DNA of 64,000 bases. Source: Limanda limanda. Lineage: Eukaryota > Chordata > Actinopteri > Pleuronectiformes > Pleuronectidae. The notes beneath the pieces are model-generated. The model made no database searches. It was not told where the DNA came from and saw nothing but the letters and a program-made list of their open reading frames with translations. Location: contig NC_083655.1 of assembly GCF_963576545.1 (NCBI RefSeq), forward strand, positions 20,816,204-20,880,203. Direction: 5' to 3'. The position numbers were made by a program, and so were the translations under genes. Positions 40,205-49,918 of the stretch are shown in pieces; the first letter of the stretch is position 1, and each line of letters opens with the position of its first letter.

Positions 40205-40276
40205 TCCCATATGGTCTAGCGGTTAGGATTCCTGGTTTTCACCCAGGCGGCCCTGGTTCGACTCCCGGTATGGGAA
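40205..40276 (+). tRNA. tRNA-Glu (anticodon TTC)
   Basis: The 72 bases fold as a tRNA. Acceptor TCCCATA pairs with TATGGGA, followed by discriminator A. The D arm contains GGTCTAGCGGTTAGGA, which matches the A box. The anticodon arm CCTGG-TTTTCAC-CCAGG gives anticodon TTC, and the T loop is TTCGACT. The T stem has one mismatch: T at 40254 faces C at 40266, where the usual sequence has G. All other stems pair. A TTTT run at 40283-40286 would serve as the Pol III terminator. It would decode GAA glutamate codons. The mismatch leaves open whether it is functional or an early pseudogene. Confidence 0.93.
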
Positions 40277-40282
40277 CTGCTC

Positions 40283-40286
40283 TTTT
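40283..40286 (+). terminator. Pol III T-run downstream of tRNA-Glu
   Basis: Four T residues seven bases after the discriminator base, the usual minimal RNA polymerase III terminator. Confidence 0.7.
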
Positions 40287-40635
40287 GGGAGCAGTGGTGG
40301 ACTAAGGCAGAATTTGAAGGACATCAGACTGGAAGGTGTCTGGTTCGAGGCCACAGACTGACAAAACTTTCCTGGATATGGACCAGAACTGGATCTGTTC
40401 AAGTCCAAAAAGACTCGCCCTACCTGTGCCCCTGAGGAAGGCAACTAGCTCCCCCAACATCTGCTCCCCGGGCGATGTCCATGGCTGCCCACTGCTATGT
40501 CTGGTCACTGTGTGTTGTGCCCTGCTGTTTTCTCACGGATGGATCAAAAGCAGAGGACAAATTCCCCCCCATTTGCATTTAGTGTGTGTGTGTCCGATGT
40601 GTGTGGGACCATTAAAGGAATCTTGAAGCTGCAAA
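40287..40635 (+). repeat. SINE-like retroposon abutting the tRNA
   Basis: A B-box match GTTCGAGGC occurs at about 40343. CCTGAGGAAGGCAACTAGCT, GCTCCCCGGGCGATGTCCAT, GGCTGCCCACTGCTATGTCT and AAAGCAGAGGACAAATTCCC follow. The order matches a common fish SINE with the GCTGCCCACTGCTC and GCAGAGGACAAATT landmarks. It begins right after the tRNA terminator and has its own tRNA-like head. Confidence 0.65.
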
Positions 40636-40879
40636 AACATCAACCCTGACTTGCAGTCCCTATGATCATGAATCTAGTTCAGTCAGACAACTCACGTTTG
40701 ATTATTTATCTTATTTATTAAGATGTTTATTATTGTTCACAGTAAAACAGGTTTGTGTTTGGCGTCTAGGCCCCAACTTAATCACTCCCCATATGCTAAC
40801 ACAGGAATGATGGGAGTGATGTGCTAATACTGTATCCCCCCAACACTGCACGGATTCGGAGCCTGACGGATGAATCGGT

Positions 40880-41745
40880 ATCTACTATGTGTCGCTTTTC
40901 TCCATAGGCGCATGCCTGCTGGAGAATATGCTACCTAGTGAGCCTGTTATGTGTTCCACGCCACGCAGTGTGGCTATTCTCCATAGGCGCATGCCTGCTG
41001 GAGAATATGCTACCTAGTGAGCCTGTTATGTGTTCCACGCCACGCAGTGTGGCTATTCTCCATAGGCGCATGCCTGCTGGAGAATATGCTACCTAACCTA
41101 GTGAGCCTGTTATGTGTTCCGCGCCATGCTGTGTGGCTATTCTCCATATGCGCATGCCTGCTGGAGAATATGCTACCTAGTGAGCCGCTATGTGTTCCAC
41201 GCCACGCAGTGTGGCTATTCTCCATAGGCGCATGCCTGCAGGAGAATATGCTACCTAGTGAGCCTGCTATGTGTTCCACGCCACTGCGGTGTGGCTATTC
41301 TCCATAGGCGCATGCCTGCTGGAGAATATGCTACCTAACCTAGTGAGCCTGTTATGTGTTCCACGCCACGCTGTGTGGCTATTCTCCATAGGCGCATGCC
41401 TGCTGGAGAATATGCTACCTAGTGAGCCGCTATGTGTTCCACGCCACGCAGTGTGGCTATTCTCCATAGGCGCATGCCTGCAGGAGAATATGCTACCTAA
41501 CCTAGTGAGCCTGCTATGTGTTCCACGCCACTGCGGTGTGGCTATTCTCCATAGGCGCATGCCTGCTGGAGAATATGCTATCTAACATAGTGAGCCTGTT
41601 ATGTGTTACACGCCACGCTGTGTGGCTATTCTCCATAGGCGCATGCCTGCAGGAGAATATGCTACCTAGTGAAACTGTGATGCGCACCATGCACCCCCGT
41701 GGTGTGGTCATTCGCTGTAAGCACATTGTCGCGGGAGAATATACT
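40880..41745. repeat. Tandem array of ~80-bp hairpin-forming units
   Basis: Ten good copies and one degenerate copy, with spacings of 79, 79, 84, 78, 80, 84, 78, 85, 85 and 81 bases measured at the GGCGCATGCC landmark. Each unit holds GCCAC-loop-GTGGC and TATTCTCC-AT-AGGC-GCAT-GCCT-GC(T/A)-GGAGAATA, two inverted repeats that are conserved while the first loop varies (GCAGT, GCTGT, TGCGGT). Copies 4-6 and 7-9 form a three-unit higher-order repeat of about 242 bases. Two further relatives lie at 43195-43345. The spacing is mostly not a multiple of three, which argues against coding. Confidence 0.95.
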
Positions 41746-41975
41746 ACCTAGTGAGGTCCCCCCCCCCCCAACTGTGCCCTGGCTGTAGGAGAATAGATTG
41801 TGAGCTTGGCACATGGCAACCTATACCCCAGAATTTAACACTTTAAGCCCAGCAACCACCTGAAATGCAACAATAATTTGGCTGCAAAGCCCGTACACAT
41901 TCTTCCCTCATATCTATTGTTTGAACAGCAGTATTCACAATATGATTTGTTCATGGCTTAGCAAGTGCGACAGCC

Positions 41976-42112
41976 TGTCCTTACCCCTCGACAAGAGTAA
42001 GGAAAAACTACCCAAAACCCCTATAAACAGGGGAAAAGGTAGAAACCTCAGAGAGAGCCGCATGTGAGGGATCCCCCTCCCAGGATGGACAGGAGCGCGA
42101 TATATGCCACGA
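41976..42112 (-). repeat. Family A dispersed retroposon, copy 4 (fragment)
   Basis: CCCTCGACAAGAGTAAGGAA, AACCTCAGAGAGAGCCGCAT and GTGAGGGATCCCCCTCCCAG match the middle of family A. The TTGA tail and the distal part are missing. Confidence 0.82.
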
Positions 42113-42331
42113 TCAAGGTTCGCATTGTGTTGTCACCGCTGGCACGGAGCTCCTTCAACCTGTGCAGCCCCTACACGACACTCATCCCCACGCCGGAGTC
42201 CGACACGCGTAACGCGGGGAGCACGGAGACAGGTTTGTCCACCGGCAGCCGCGCCCGCTCATGCGGGGCCCGACGGGAGGAAGGAGTAGAAGTGTGAGGA
42301 GGGAATAAGGACCCGCACCAGAAGATGGGTC

Positions 42332-42718
42332 TCACAAGGTCTGCACTTGAGGGGACGAAGGCCTGCCGAAGCATGCCTGCGACTGCCCCAGACGCGGAGA
42401 CCATAGGTCTCCGAGATGCTCCAGGGGGCAGGAACTCATGATCTTTTGAGCTTGCAGAATGTCCTCCTTATGGAATCTGACGTAGCGTTGATATGCGGAG
42501 GATGACCAACGACCCAGAGATTTAAGCGTGGCGGCAGGCAAATGTAGAGCCGCTGTTGTCGCGGCCCCAATTCTTAAAGAGTGAGGAGAATGATGCTCGG
42601 GTGGTAGGCCGCAGCTCCGGACGACATCACGACGCATAGTGGAGAACCAGGATCTCGTCATGGGTTTGCATCCGTCGATGGTGAAGAGAGGTGCCAATCG
42701 ATGGGTTTGGGAGCGGTG
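42332..42718 (-). pseudogene. Tyrosine recombinase C-terminal domain (DIRS/Ngaro-like)
   Basis: The minus-strand frame contains HRSQTHRLAPLFTIDGCKP, then SPHSLRIGAATTAALHLPAA, LKSLGRWSSSAYQRYVRF and a tail. HSLR is the HxxR box, the W of LGRW is the H/W position, and the Y of AYQRY fits the catalytic tyrosine of tyrosine recombinases. The HSLRIGAAT...LGRWSS.AY pattern is that of DIRS/Ngaro-type retrotransposon recombinases. The N-terminal core with the first catalytic arginine is not found, and no reverse transcriptase is seen, so this is a fragment. Crypton-type recombinase is the alternative. It lies between two blocks of the hairpin tandem repeat, in CpG-rich DNA. Confidence 0.8.
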
Positions 42719-43194
42719 ATGGATGAAATGTTGTCATGGAAGAGAAGGGGCAGAAGGAAGTATTATTTTCTGCATGAGTATTCTTGGCAAATTCTGGTTA
42801 GACTGCTTCCATTATCGTATCTACTCTGACTCACCTTGGCAACAATTTAGCAATATGGAAATATAAAGCCAAGCTAAATGTTATGTAAGACTGTCATCAT
42901 TGAGGCTTCAAAGATTTCCTATTATAGCAGCATTGACGCATGATCAAATTATTCGTCCATGATCTAATCACTGCTCTGTAGGAATTCGATGAAGAACATG
43001 GGGTCAAGACGCTCGGGTTTGGTTGGCCAGACATTAATGAAGACTCCCCCAAAACGGCTATGGTCCAAAATTCCTCTCTATGGGCAGAGATTTAATTTAT
43101 TTATTGTATTGAGATTAATTTAATTTATTTATATCAGGGTATCCGCGGTTTCTTGAAAAGTGTTAAAGTTGATAAATCCGTTTAGACCTCTACA
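42719..43194. other. No gene seen
   Basis: AT-rich spacer between the recombinase fragment and the outlying tandem units; nothing recognised. Confidence 0.45.
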
Positions 43195-43345
43195 GACTTC
43201 AGAGTATCTGCTATGTGTGCGCCATTCGCCGCCGCGGCATGGCAATTCCGTAGGCGCATGCTTGCAGGAGAATATGCTACCTTGTGAACCTGCTTATGTG
43301 CGCCATTCACCGCCGCGGTGTGGCCATTTTTCATAGGCGCATTTA
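43195..43345. repeat. Outlying copies of the hairpin tandem unit
   Basis: Two diverged units: CTGCTATGTGTGCGCCATTC with CCGTAGGCGCATGCTTGCAG and GAGAATATGCTACC, then CACCGCCGCGGTGTGGCCAT and TTCATAGGCGCATTTATTC. They share the landmarks of the array ending at 41745, so the intervening 1.45 kb, which holds the recombinase, was either inserted into or flanked by the array. Confidence 0.85.
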
Positions 43346-43523
43346 TTCTAGTCCTCACAGCAGCGCGACAAAATACCTGGCATTCAAGCGGGGATGGGCT
43401 CGAGCGGCGTGGCTAAGCATGATGGGTTTCGAGCAAGAGACTGCAGCACGAAAAGCGCTTGTCGTTATCAAATCTTCCTTGTAGAGGACGGCTAGCTGCA
43501 AATATCGCACTATTAATTCTTAT

Positions 43524-43715
43524 ATGGCTGTAAAGGAGTATGCAATGGGGAAGTACAAATTCGCAGACACGTGGTTGGAACAAGAGCAGTTCAAGCCCTG
43601 GTTGAAGCCCGTCGCTAGAAAAAGGACCGGGAGGCTTACAGTTCAGTCTATAAAAGAAAATGAGAGTAGCTCCAATGGGGATCAATGCTCTCCGGTCGCA
43701 GATGCAAGGCGCTAG
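43524..43715 (+). pseudogene. Possible hAT/zinc-finger transposase fragment
   Basis: A 63-codon frame reads MGKYKFADTWLEQEQFKPWL followed by KPVARKRTGRL. The 'Y/CKF..xWL....FKxWL.PV' spacing resembles the N-terminus of some TTF-type or hAT-derived proteins in fish. No zinc-ligand pattern is complete, so this is a weak call. Confidence 0.3.
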
Positions 43716-44034
43716 TCACAAATCCATTGCGGCATGCAGACGGCGGTTGTCCCTTGAGCATTGGGCAACACCTTCCTCGGCTAACGTTGTTACACCACCC
43801 AGTACGTGGGTGACATTGACATTTAAAATGCGTGCTTTGCTAGATGTCAAATCAAGCGCTTCCTCAACTAACATTCGACAACCACCAGAGGGAGAACAAA
43901 ATAGGAGGCGTCGTGCGTGCACCCTGCAGCGGCTCTGTCTGAAGTCGATTCCGGTATTAGTCGATTCCGGTATTAGTAGAAGAGTAGAGAGACAGAGAGC
44001 AGACGGTCAGGGGTGTGAAAGGTTAATTAAATAT

Positions 44035-44641
44035 CAGGAGCAGAAGTGCGTTTAGAGTTGTGTCAGCGCCGCATAGCAATACAGCTACCTTGTTTAACCA
44101 CCTGAAAATCACAACAAACCACAGTACGACGAATGCATTAAGGCCAAAGCTGACGTTGCCTCACTGAATCTCCGTCCATGTCCAAACGTCCCTCGAAAAA
44201 CCATGACAGCGACCCTGCATAGCATGACAGAGTATCCTTCCACCTCCCAAAGACGCACTGAAATAACGGATGCGATCACATTTCATTTGGCCAAAGACAT
44301 GTCCAATAAATACTGTGAGCGATGAAGGCTTCATAAAATGGTCACTTATATTTATTTTAATTTAATTTAATTTATTTATTTTATTTTATTGATTTTATTG
44401 ATTTATTTCAATCAATAACCCCCCCAAGAACCCACAGGAGATTCGATTGCCCAGGGACTGAGCAAAGACGTGTACATTAGCTGGAATGTAGCACAACATG
44501 GAAGTGAAAGCAGTGTTCTTGTGCCTTTAAACGTGAAAATGCAATAAAAAGAAATCGTTCCTAAAATTAAAGAATAATCATGATCTTAATATTGATCTAA
44601 ATAATTGTGATTATGATTTTGGCCATAATCATGGAGGCCTA
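44035..44641 (+). pseudogene. BED-type hAT transposase relic with 3' terminus
   Basis: One frame reads NTATLFNHLKI (second half of a BED finger, with the conserved NHL histidine). A one-base shift gives QYDECIKAKA, the usual continuation. Further on SMTEYPSTSQRRTEITDAIT and FHLAKDMSNKYCE match the region after the finger in ZBED1-like hAT transposases. The rest of the gene is gone. The end of the block reads AATAATCATGATCTTAATAT, ATAATTGTGATTATGATTTT and GGCCATAATCATGGAGGCCT, a diverged hAT right end. It is an internally deleted, frameshifted copy. Confidence 0.75.
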
Positions 44642-45089
44642 ACACCACGCTGCGTGCAGATGTGTCGTGGTGTCTTGACACAACAGTAAAACACCACTCT
44701 CTCACATCCAATGAAGGAATTTCAGAAATTTCAAAGAATGTTTCCCGATTCGTAGTTGTAGCTTTATGTCATAACCTGACTTGTATTATTTATGCTGCAA
44801 AATAGTGTTACTTTAATCATTTAGAGTATTATGAAAATTCCTATTGCAGAGTTGACTGAACCATTTGCTGCTCAGTGTGTCTCTGAACTGTTTCTCACAC
44901 CACAAGTGGATTATAACCACCAAGAGTAGATTCTGACTGCCATATTAATTCACTCAAAGTGCTGTAATCACATACATATTGTATTCACATAGTTGAATGA
45001 TTCCAAAATAACAAAACAGATTACGTGCTAGAATTTGATTTGACTTCCCTTTGGGCAAGGGAATGTTGTCAGGAGACAGGAGCCTCGGA
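44642..45089. other. No gene seen
   Basis: AT-rich DNA between the hAT relic and the CpG-rich block. Confidence 0.5.
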
Positions 45090-45107
45090 CCCATGGCTGG
45101 AGATGGG

Positions 45108-45205
45108 ACTACAACTCCCATAATGCTGCTGGAGTGACGTACCAGGAAGTACTAACACGCGCCGGCACTGCAGCTTTGTTTACATCACGTGCACGGAAGA
45201 TGGCG
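45108..45205 (+). promoter_or_regulatory. Promoter-like motif cluster (ZNF143, ETS, E-box, YY1)
   Basis: Within 100 bases there are ACTACAACTCCCATAATGC (45108-45126), close to the known ZNF143/THAP11 motif, and CAGGAAGT (45143-45150), an ETS core. CACGTG (45186-45191), an E-box, and AAGATGGCG (45197-45205), a YY1 core overlapping an ATG at 45200, complete the set. This combination is typical of CpG-rich vertebrate promoters. No TATA box is seen. Whether transcription starts here is not known; it may instead be carried by a transposon. Confidence 0.5.
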
Positions 45206-45331
45206 TGTGATTCGAGACTGAGTTCTTTCATTCAAACGTTGAGTGCAGACTTCATTCAGCAGGAGAGACAGGATGAAAGCCCCCGCGGATCCTGGCGTGC
45301 TTCCTCTGCCTCCGGGGGACACCACCCGAGG
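45200..45331 (+). other. Possible first exon, unrecognised product
   Basis: An ATG in the YY1-like context opens MACDSRLSSFIQTLSADFIQ and remains open for 66 codons. Within it CCGAG-GTGAGGGAG at about 45326-45340 could act as a 5' splice site. I do not recognise the peptide and see no downstream exon that would join it, so this is a weak hypothesis only. Confidence 0.22.
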
Positions 45332-45567
45332 TGAGGGAGAGTTGGTGGAGCAGAGCGGCCCCGGGAGGAAGCCGTCAGCGACGCCACCGCCAGCGTTTGT
45401 TCGGCCTTGTGGAGTCTCCCCTTAGTCCAGAAGTAGTTGAAACTTACTCGTGGCTCAGACCCGATGATTTGATCGCTTCGGGCGTGCAGGTCCTCCAGGA
45501 TGTGGTGCGCACCGAGAGCCCGCGGGAGCCACGGCGCACACGCCTGACGTCCGATTCAGACGAAATT

Positions 45568-45595
45568 AAACCCGATTTCGGCCGAAATCGGGTTT
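45568..45595. repeat. Perfect 28-bp palindrome
   Basis: AAACCCGATTTCGG (45568-45581) is directly followed by its exact reverse complement CCGAAATCGGGTTT (45582-45595) with no spacer. The core ATCGGGTTTC recurs at 46194. Confidence 0.97.
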
Positions 45596-46167
45596 CTCTA
45601 TCCATGGGGGGTTAACTGCTTTATCTCAGGGTACATGGCACTGAGAAATCCGACTCTTGTCCGAAAGCATTTCATACCCCGCTACGATAGGTGGCGCTGT
45701 TTTCATTACAGCTAGTGGTGATCCTGCCATTTCCGCTTGACCTCGTCACCACTAGCAACACAAAAACAACAACAGCCTTCAACTCAGCATGCGAGAAAGA
45801 TGACGAACGGAGAGCAAGGTGAAGCTACGTCCCTCTACATGATGTTGTGCATGTTTACTCTAGGAGTACTGCGAATGCGAACGGCGCATTTGATTAGAAT
45901 GGTAATGGCGAGTGCCGGCCGGCACCGGGCAGCGACATTTTATCTACGTGTCGACTTCCGGGTCACGGCCAGGGAGGGAGGGAGGAGGGGGGGCAGGATC
46001 TCAAGCATGCGCAAAGACGTCTTCTCCAGTTGTTGTCTAGCTTCCAGAGTTACATGCGCGCATTGTCCGATATACAGCCAAATCCGATCTGCTTATCTGG
46101 GGGTGGTTATCCGACTTCAGTCGGACACAAGAAATCTAGATTTGTGGAGTTACATGACATGGATCTT

Positions 46168-46207
46168 CGATTGAAACCCGACAACGCCAGAAATCGGGTT
46201 TCAATCG
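46168..46207. repeat. 14-bp inverted repeat sharing the ATCGGGTTTC core
   Basis: CGATTGAAACCCGA (46168-46181) and TCGGGTTTCAATCG (46194-46207) are exact reverse complements with a 12-base spacer. Both this and the 45568 palindrome are followed by a CATG.....TAAC.GC-like string, so they appear to be related ends of one roughly 640-bp CpG-rich unit. Confidence 0.93.
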
Positions 46208-46209
46208 GA

Positions 46210-48000
46210 CACATGTAACCGCAGTGACTGATACCACAGCGGGCTCCATACCGATTATTTGGAACCCCCCCTTAGCTCAGGGGAGGGAGGGCAGAGTGGC
46301 CAGTGCTACCACCTACAACAAAGCCCCCATTTAGCCTTATAAGTAATCACAGGCAAAGGAAGGGTGAACATACCAACAGGGCCTTGAGGATAATTTCTGG
46401 TTTGGGGGATCCACCTTAAACATATACAAAATTATAGGTTACAATGAGGAGAGAGAGGACGACAAGGTGGTACAAACATTTCAGCCATCGCTCTTAGATT
46501 GATGTATAAACACTGAATAAGATATGATATATTTTTGTTTATTATGTATTATGATTATTAATTTCATACTAAACCTCGGATCAACAGGTGGCAATAACAT
46601 GCAACGGAATCCAGGAAAACGCCAGCTAAAAGGAGCGAGGACTTTAAGCAATTAAACATTGATAAAAACTGAAAATTTAATGAACATTTATTAAGTTTGT
46701 GGAGAAGAAGCAGCGAACCAATTGACTGCTTATAGTGTATGAATGAAAACTCGACTCTCCTTGGATACTGTTTTCATGCTCAATGTAGGTACTTTTAAAC
46801 TCTTTGATGTTGAATCAAGAGAAAAATATGTATTGTTTATATACTGTATTTATATATATATTCCCTTCAGTCCTGTCACTCATTGCTATGCAGTCAAACA
46901 AACCTGTCTGCAGTTCACTGCTGCCCAGAAGTTAACTACTGCAGCTACCCAACATCCATTTTTCTTACACCAAACAAGAGCCATGCATGCTGCTTTTATT
47001 ATTTGACGGATAAAGTGTTTCTCAATCTATTATAATATCTGTGTGTAGAAGTAGTTGCATCTAAATATTATTAGTGTCAGGCTAATTTGCTTCTTGAAGT
47101 CCGACTTTATCTGTTTAATAAAAAATGTGTTTTTGTCCTTTAAGCCATCGGTTCAAGTTGGAGTAATAGTGTATTCACCAAAACCTGTTGTTGAGGTCTC
47201 TGAGTGAAGATGTGCCTATAAAAATAGGTGAAAGGAAGAAGCCAACCTAAGTGGTTGGAAAAGCAAACAGGATGGGAAAAAAAGCAAACAATTAAGGCAG
47301 ATTAGCTTCCATTTTATTTAACCAGGAAACCAGAGGGCTACACGGGAAATGTCACTAAAAAAAACTCTTTGCATGCACTGATGGTCGGTATTGTAGGTTA
47401 AAGTTTGCACAACATTGTTCTATAAGCTCTGGTGGATGATTATACAATCTGTCAACAAAATGAAAAAACAAGCCTACTCTGTATTAATCAAAACTTTTTT
47501 TTTATCAATGACTATTAAGCCCTCCAGAAACTGCTCTCTACAATAAGTCCAACATAACCAACACAGTCAAGTAGCTGCAACATAGGAACTCTGTTTATTC
47601 CTGAGTGCACACACCCACACACACACACAGACACACACACACAGGATTGCATAGCTTTCCCAATTTAGAATTGCCCTTGACTTCCACTCATTGTGTACAG
47701 CCCAACTGAAACTGTATCCTTTACCTTAACTAGCACTTCAGAAATTAAGTTTTGTATCATTAGGACCGGGGTTTGGTCCTGGCTGTTTATGCTTGAAAAG
47801 GTCCTGAGAGGCAGCACAACCAAATAGAGAGAGTGAATACAGTATAATAAAATGCAACATTAATAAAAGTAGGAGACCCACTCGGAGTGGACCACAAAGG
47901 TACATAGCATCAGGTGTCTTCCCTCTAACCTGAACTAACATCAAAACTAAACCTAACAGAAATAAAGCTTAAAAATTGGACTAGCAAACCAATACAAATA
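46210..48000. other. No gene seen; short CA microsatellite
   Basis: Non-coding DNA up to the left edge of the large array. A CA run with GA interruption lies at about 47608-47642. An 87-codon frame at 46743-47006 and the minus frame at 47738-47944 have no motif. Confidence 0.5.
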
Positions 48001-49918
48001 CTAGGGCTACGTTGTAGCACTTGCGGGCCCGAGCACCTGCACGTTGAAGCCTGTTGCAGTCGGGGGAGAGAGCGATCGATGACCAGGCGCACGTCTCCGC
48101 GTTGGATGCGTTTTCCTCTCTGTGGCAAGGATAAAAGCTTCACTTCCTGTAGCCACCAGGGGGCGCTGTGATTTAAAGTCATGATTTCTGTGTAGATGTC
48201 ATCAGGCTGGGACTCTAGTCTTACATGTCTAGTTTGGACTCAATTGGACAATAAACGCTTCACTTCCTGTAGCCACCAGGGGGCGCTGTGATTTAAAGTC
48301 ATGATTTCTGTGTAGATGTCATCAGGCTGGGACTCTAGTCTTACATGTCTAGTTTGGACTCAATTGGACAATAAACGCTTCACTTCCTGTAGCCACCAGG
48401 GGGCGCTGTGATTTAAAGTCATGATTTCTGTGTAGATGTCATCAGGCCGGGACTCTTGTCTTACATGTCTAGTTTGGACTCGATTGGACAATATATGTCC
48501 GAGATACAGAATCACGTGTTTTGATGGCGTGTAATCAAACTTCGACGCCACGGTCACACGGCCTTAAAACCATATGAATATCTTCGGGGGGGGGGGCTGT
48601 TGATACACACATGCAGTTTGAGTGAGATAGAACCATGAACACTGAAGTTACAGCATTTCGTGTTTCACGGCGAGTTGATGAACTTTGACGCAACGCCACG
48701 GTCACACGGTGTGACGAAAAAACAATCCCTAAATCATTTTTTATCTCCATCTTGTTGTGATGACACTCATCTGAATTTAAAGATGAACTGATGAAAGCCC
48801 TGGGACAAGTATGTCAAAGTAAAAATGTGGAATATGGTCAAAATGGCCACTAAATCCAAAATGGCGGACTTCCTGTTTGGTCTTACATATCGATCCAAGA
48901 GACTTATTTGTTTGTTATGAAAAGACACATGCCATAATCAATTTTTGTACATGTCAACCAATCGTAGTGCCAGGGCTGCCCTTTAGGGGGCGCTAGTCAG
49001 GTTTTTTGCCACGCCCATTTCTTAAAACCAGATGAATATCTTAAGGGGGGGATGTTAACACACACATGTAGTTTGAGTGAGATGGAACCATGAACACGGA
49101 AGTTACAGCAATTTCATGTGTCATGGCGAGTTGATGAACTTTGATGCCACGCCATTAGTATGGCGTTTGACGAAAAGTCACAGTAATCTTATATCTTCAT
49201 TATCAATGTCTTGAGACCCATTTGATACAGTTTGACATGGTTGAGGTCAGTGGATGAGGAGAAATACATCCAAGTGTAAGACATGCAAAAAAACATACAT
49301 TTCCTGATGCCACCAGGGGGCGCTGTGATATTAAGTCATGATTTCAGTGCAGATGTCATCAGGCCGGGTCTCTTGTCTTATGTGTCTAGTTTGGACTCGA
49401 TTGGATCGTGTTTGTCCGAGATACAGAACCTCGTGTTTTGATGGCGTTTAATCAAACTTTGATGCCACACCAAGGTCACACGGTGTGGCGAAAAGTTGAT
49501 TTTTTAAGTCAACTTTTTTCTCCATCTTGTTGTGATGACACTCATCTGAATTTGAAGTTGATCTGATGAAAGCCCTGGGACAAGTACATTAAAGTAAAAA
49601 TCGCCAAAATGGCCAAAATGGCCACTAAATCCAAAATGGCGGGCTTCCTGTTGCGTTTTTCATAATGCCCTTTGAGACTTTTTTTCATGATTAGTCACGA
49701 TACACCTCTTGCCCGATTTTGGTGAAAATCGGTTATGTGGAAACCTAGGGGCTGGGTTCCAGGGGGCGCTGTTGAGCCATTTTGCCACGCCCATTTCCAA
49801 ATACACCAGAATACGTAAATTTTCACCACTCTCTAATTTTCTGCAAAGATTGGTAAGAAGTTCAGCATGTTAAAGCCCTCAAAAAGCCAATTCACTTTAG
49901 TCACAATAATAATAATAA
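48001..49918 (+). repeat. Higher-order array unit 1 (1,918 bp)
   Basis: The unit opens CTAGGGCTACGTTGTAGCAC then TTGCGGGCCCGAGCACC. It has three copies of the 120-bp subrepeat (motifs at 48153, 48273, 48393), an 11-G run at 48586, one long block with TTTAGGGGGCGCTAG, and a further CCACCAGGGGGCGC at 49310. It ends in (AAT)n at 49908-49918 and lacks the GGTGCTCGGGCCC terminus found on units 2, 3 and 5. It is the left edge of the array. Confidence 0.95.

Noticed and set aside
40880..41745. Long open frames on both strands through the hairpin array, encoding repeats such as MENSHTAWRGTHNRLTRLGS
   Set aside because: Unit spacing (78-85 bases) is mostly not a multiple of three, so the frame shifts between units. 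Openness on both strands is a property of the repeat, not of coding.
40880..41745. CRISPR-like array
   Set aside because: Whole units are repeated without unique spacers, no cas genes are present and the genome is a vertebrate.
42064..42404. Arginine/proline-rich frames in the CpG-rich segment before the recombinase
   Set aside because: Openness in several frames on both strands reflects high GC content. Only the recombinase frame shows a conserved motif.
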